NCBI RefSeq assembly: GCF_035582795.1
Contig: NC_134367.1
Location: 46,355,062-46,419,061 of the forward strand
Source: Mycteria americana
Taxonomy: Eukaryota > Chordata > Aves > Ciconiiformes > Ciconiidae
DNA: 64,000 nt
Direction of reading: 5' to 3'
Part shown: piece after piece, positions 61,491 to 64,000 of the stretch
Position numbering within the stretch: position 1 is the first letter of the stretch
Layout of the letters: each line of letters starts with the position of its first letter
Made by a program: the position numbers and the translations under genes
The notes under the pieces: model-generated
What the model was told of the DNA's origin: nothing
The model's input: the letters and a program-made list of their open reading frames with translations, nothing else
Database searches by the model: none

Positions 61491-62000
61491 TACCATTTTT
61501 AGCCCCAAAATGCAGTTTATTTGTCCTCAAAGAAGTACCAATTGAAAAAATCCTAAGCAATTAAGTTTTACAAGCGTCTGTGTGTGCATGCACAAAATTG
61601 TTTCAGAGTTTAACAAAAAATGCAGCTGGGCAGTGGTAGGTGAAGAAAAAAAATATTTTTATGTAGTTCATAAAAGTGAAAGAGAGAGTCATCAGGAATT
61701 ACTGCACACGCATGTATATGAAAGGTCAGTATTAAGAGCATCTAAATGCTAAATCTTGACTTAGAAGTATGAGCGTGTGAAATTATACAGGAAAGTAAAT
61801 TTCTGGGAAAGATAACAGCTGATCTAGAGCACTGCACTTACTTTCCCCACATCTATAAATAGCCCTGGCCACCCCTTCATGAGTATCCAGATAAATCTGG
61901 GTAAGTCTCCTTCGTTTCTTTTCTCAACTTTTTTGACATTTGCATTTCTTCAGTATCCAAGGAAAAAGAGAGAGCTTTCAAATAGCTGAAGGTTTTTTAA
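61491..62000. other. Intergenic spacer
   Basis: AT-rich DNA between the CR1 and a possible minus-strand polyadenylation signal. An exact octamer lies at 61,938-61,945. No exon was recognised. Confidence 0.5.
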
Positions 62001-62006
62001 TTTATT
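62001..62006 (-). terminator. Possible minus-strand polyadenylation signal
   Basis: TTTATT on the + strand, i.e. AATAAA read on the minus strand, 317 nt after the stop codon of the candidate terminal exon. Sequence beyond it on the minus strand is U-rich (CTCTCTCTTTTTCC). Confidence 0.35.
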
Positions 62007-62322
62007 TTTAGAAATGGGGAACAAAACATGCAAGAGAAAAAACTTCATTCCTCACAAAGGATCCTCTCCAATTTAGGATGTCTGTCCCAACTGTGCTATT
62101 TATCATTCTTAAATGAAAACAAGACAGGGAGAAACTAGAGCTACTCAAACTAAAATAACAGTACTTAGTCCGTTAGCTAAAAAGGAAAATCCCACCACTG
62201 TCTGCTATTACTGAGGCTGAATCTTCCTAAAAAGAGCCACCTCTTGCTGATGCCTTTCTTTGAAGATCATGAGTATCTGTAGTGCACAAGACTCATGCCT
62301 CAGCCCTTCCTCATGTCAGTTC

Positions 62323-63149
62323 TCACAACCTGTCCCGTGCCTGGTAATATTCAATGAAGAGCCCTTTCTTGGATTTCTTTGTCAAGTCAGAATCCTAAAA
62401 TCACAGAAATGACAACCTCAGTGAAGGAGAAAAGCTTTCATTCGGGAAAAACGTTGACTGTGTCTAACACAGCATGTACAGATGCATTAAACCAGGAATT
62501 TCTAGCCTAGTCATTTCAAAAGCTACACCTTACAGAATCATTGCAAAAGAGTAATAATGAACATGTAAATCAACATATAAAGTCACCCCCATACTCCATA
62601 TAATAAAATGCTACATTTTATCTAGTTAATGTAAATTTAGTAGTCCTGCAGATGTGACATGGGAAACATATCCCATTAGATGCAATAAGTACACACAGTA
62701 AGAACCAGGACTAAACGCACAATTTTTGCAAACACACAGTGGGTAACATTTCTGATGACAAGAGAGCACTTAAACTCACTTAAACTAGTCATAGTCTTAA
62801 TTATAGCAATATGAAAGATTATCAAAATAGCTGCAATACATTAATTACATTTTCCCATTAATTTCATGCATTTACAGAACTATACATATAGCTAGTTAGG
62901 TACATGAGATTTTAAAACAGGGAAAGGGGATGCATTTCCACCAAAAGAAAAAACAAAAGGACATACCATAGGCATTGGCAAGGGACTCAGGGGCAGAAGT
63001 AGATCCTGGCATTTAAAACACTGATTTTTCAAGTTGTCAGCATTTCTCTGATTTGCTTCTTTCTGAATGGATTTTGGAGGATTTTGAGGTTTGGGGATGG
63101 ATGTTATTCCGGTCTTGTTTTTTGTTATTCCAAGACAGGTAGTACAACG
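62323..63149 (-). CDS. Candidate last two coding exons of an unidentified gene
   Basis: Minus strand. Exon A, 63,149-62,967 (183 nt, 61 codons), is open throughout, preceded by an acceptor-like TTCATTCCATCCAG and followed by the donor GTATGT. Exon B, 62,394 to the stop TGA at 62,325-62,323, is preceded by TTTCTGTGATTTTAG. Both junctions are phase 0, so the frame joins cleanly across a 572-nt GT-AG intron. Exon A carries two CxxC pairs (CTTC near its start, CFKC near its end) separated by a Lys/Pro/Asn/Gln-rich stretch; exon B encodes KKGLFIEYYQARDRL before the stop. I do not recognise the family. It has no leucine-rich-repeat pattern like the FBXL4 C-terminus. A chance open frame in A-rich DNA is a real alternative. 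Confidence 0.35.
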
Positions 63150-64000
63150 CTGGATGGAATGAAGCTCAGTTTAACATTCTAAAGCAAAGTATCTAACCTG
63201 AGCTAAGTCACAGCTTCCACAGTCTCCAGAGAGGCTCTCCAGAAAATGATTCATTCTACTTTCCTTAAATATCTGTCTTAGGAGATTAATATCTCTCTAG
63301 AGGTGCCCAGATTCCTGCTTTAAACTAGATGTCTAACTTTCAGAGAGCTAACATTCAGTGAGAGGAATTCTACTCACTGTGTACCTTGACTACTGGGTAT
63401 CTTGTATCTGAAAAAGTTGGCATGAGAGCCCCAAGGAAAGAATCAGTATTCCTTCTTTTGTTTTTGGTCTGAAATTTGGACCTCCAAGTACATGGGGATT
63501 ATAAGGTCCAAACTCCTATGCAAAACTGTTCTTCCATGTAAGTCCTGCTCACTAATGTACTTAATCAAGTGCATAATTTAAACAACAGAAACACCATCCG
63601 TTTCCATAAAGCTATCTAGCCAGACAGCTCAGGATTATGAATACAAGTACACTACTGAACTGAAACCTTCAAGAGTTGGGAAGATGCTTTAAATGGTAAA
63701 ATTATCATAGTAATTTTTAAAATGACCAAAAGCATGACATATCTACCTACATGCCACCCCACACCAATTGCATATGGATAGTACAGAAGACCCCCTTTAG
63801 TTTAAGAACAGGAGCACTTCAGAGCAAGCATCTTTTTTTTGGACATGTTGGCAATGTTTTTTTTAACATCTGTTGCTAAAGCACATCTTTTACAATGCTT
63901 CAGAAAGACAGACAAGATCAAAGGACAAGATAAAAAAAATGGAATATCCTTAAAAGCACAATTTAGATAACATGACTGAGGGACGGTCTACTGCTGGAGA
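63150..64000. other. AT-rich end of window
   Basis: No certain feature. On the minus strand a good pyrimidine tract and acceptor (TTGTCTGTCTTTCTGAAG) at about 63,898 precedes a short open stretch to a stop at 63,802. This stretch contains a CKRC pair, but it has no convincing donor in the phase needed to join exon A at 63,149. Confidence 0.4.

Noticed and set aside
51061-64000. FBXL4 exons on the minus strand
   Set aside because: Expected here from mammalian gene order, but no leucine-rich-repeat or F-box coding segment was found. The candidate exons at 62.3-63.1 kb do not resemble it.
1-64000. tRNA, microRNA, CRISPR or prokaryote-style operon signals
   Set aside because: None was recognised; the sequence is vertebrate and such features would need a dedicated scan to confirm or exclude.

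Overview
The window looks like avian genomic DNA. The evidence is truncated CR1 retrotransposon copies ending in the ATTCTATGAT-type 3' tail (at 7.2 kb, 60.4 kb and probably 24.8 kb), a nested solo LTR, and one vertebrate gene recognisable with high confidence. That gene is POU3F2 (BRN2/OCT7), an intronless class III POU homeobox gene encoding 435 residues at 39,902-41,209 on the + strand. Crocodilians and turtles also carry CR1, so 'bird' is an inference.

Layout: 1-31 kb is a gene desert upstream of POU3F2. It holds AT-rich blocks rich in homeodomain and octamer motifs that look like candidate conserved enhancers, a 28-bp perfect inverted repeat at 8.9 kb, and a 0.4-kb purine pentanucleotide satellite at 26.1 kb. 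From 31.1 to 51.1 kb the DNA changes to a chain of CpG islands broken by AT-rich candidate enhancers, a chromatin landscape typical of developmental transcription-factor loci. POU3F2 with its GC-rich promoter sits in the middle. Its 3' UTR runs about 3.3 kb to a canonical AATAAA at 44,512, and a second CpG cluster of about 3.7 kb starts right after it. From 51 to 64 kb is AT-rich intergenic DNA with a CR1 copy split by a 769-bp solo LTR with a 5-bp target duplication. On the minus strand at 62.3-63.1 kb there may be the last two coding exons of an unidentified gene.

How it works together: the only well-supported protein is POU3F2, a neural progenitor and neuroendocrine transcription factor. 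The surrounding AT-rich elements and CpG islands are best read as its regulatory domain. In mammals FBXL4 lies downstream in the opposite orientation; I looked for its leucine-rich-repeat exons and did not find them.

Limits: all elements were called by eye. Conservation of the candidate enhancers, CpG-island boundaries (plus or minus about 100 bp) and promoter positions were not computed. No tRNA, rRNA, microRNA or CRISPR signal was recognised.
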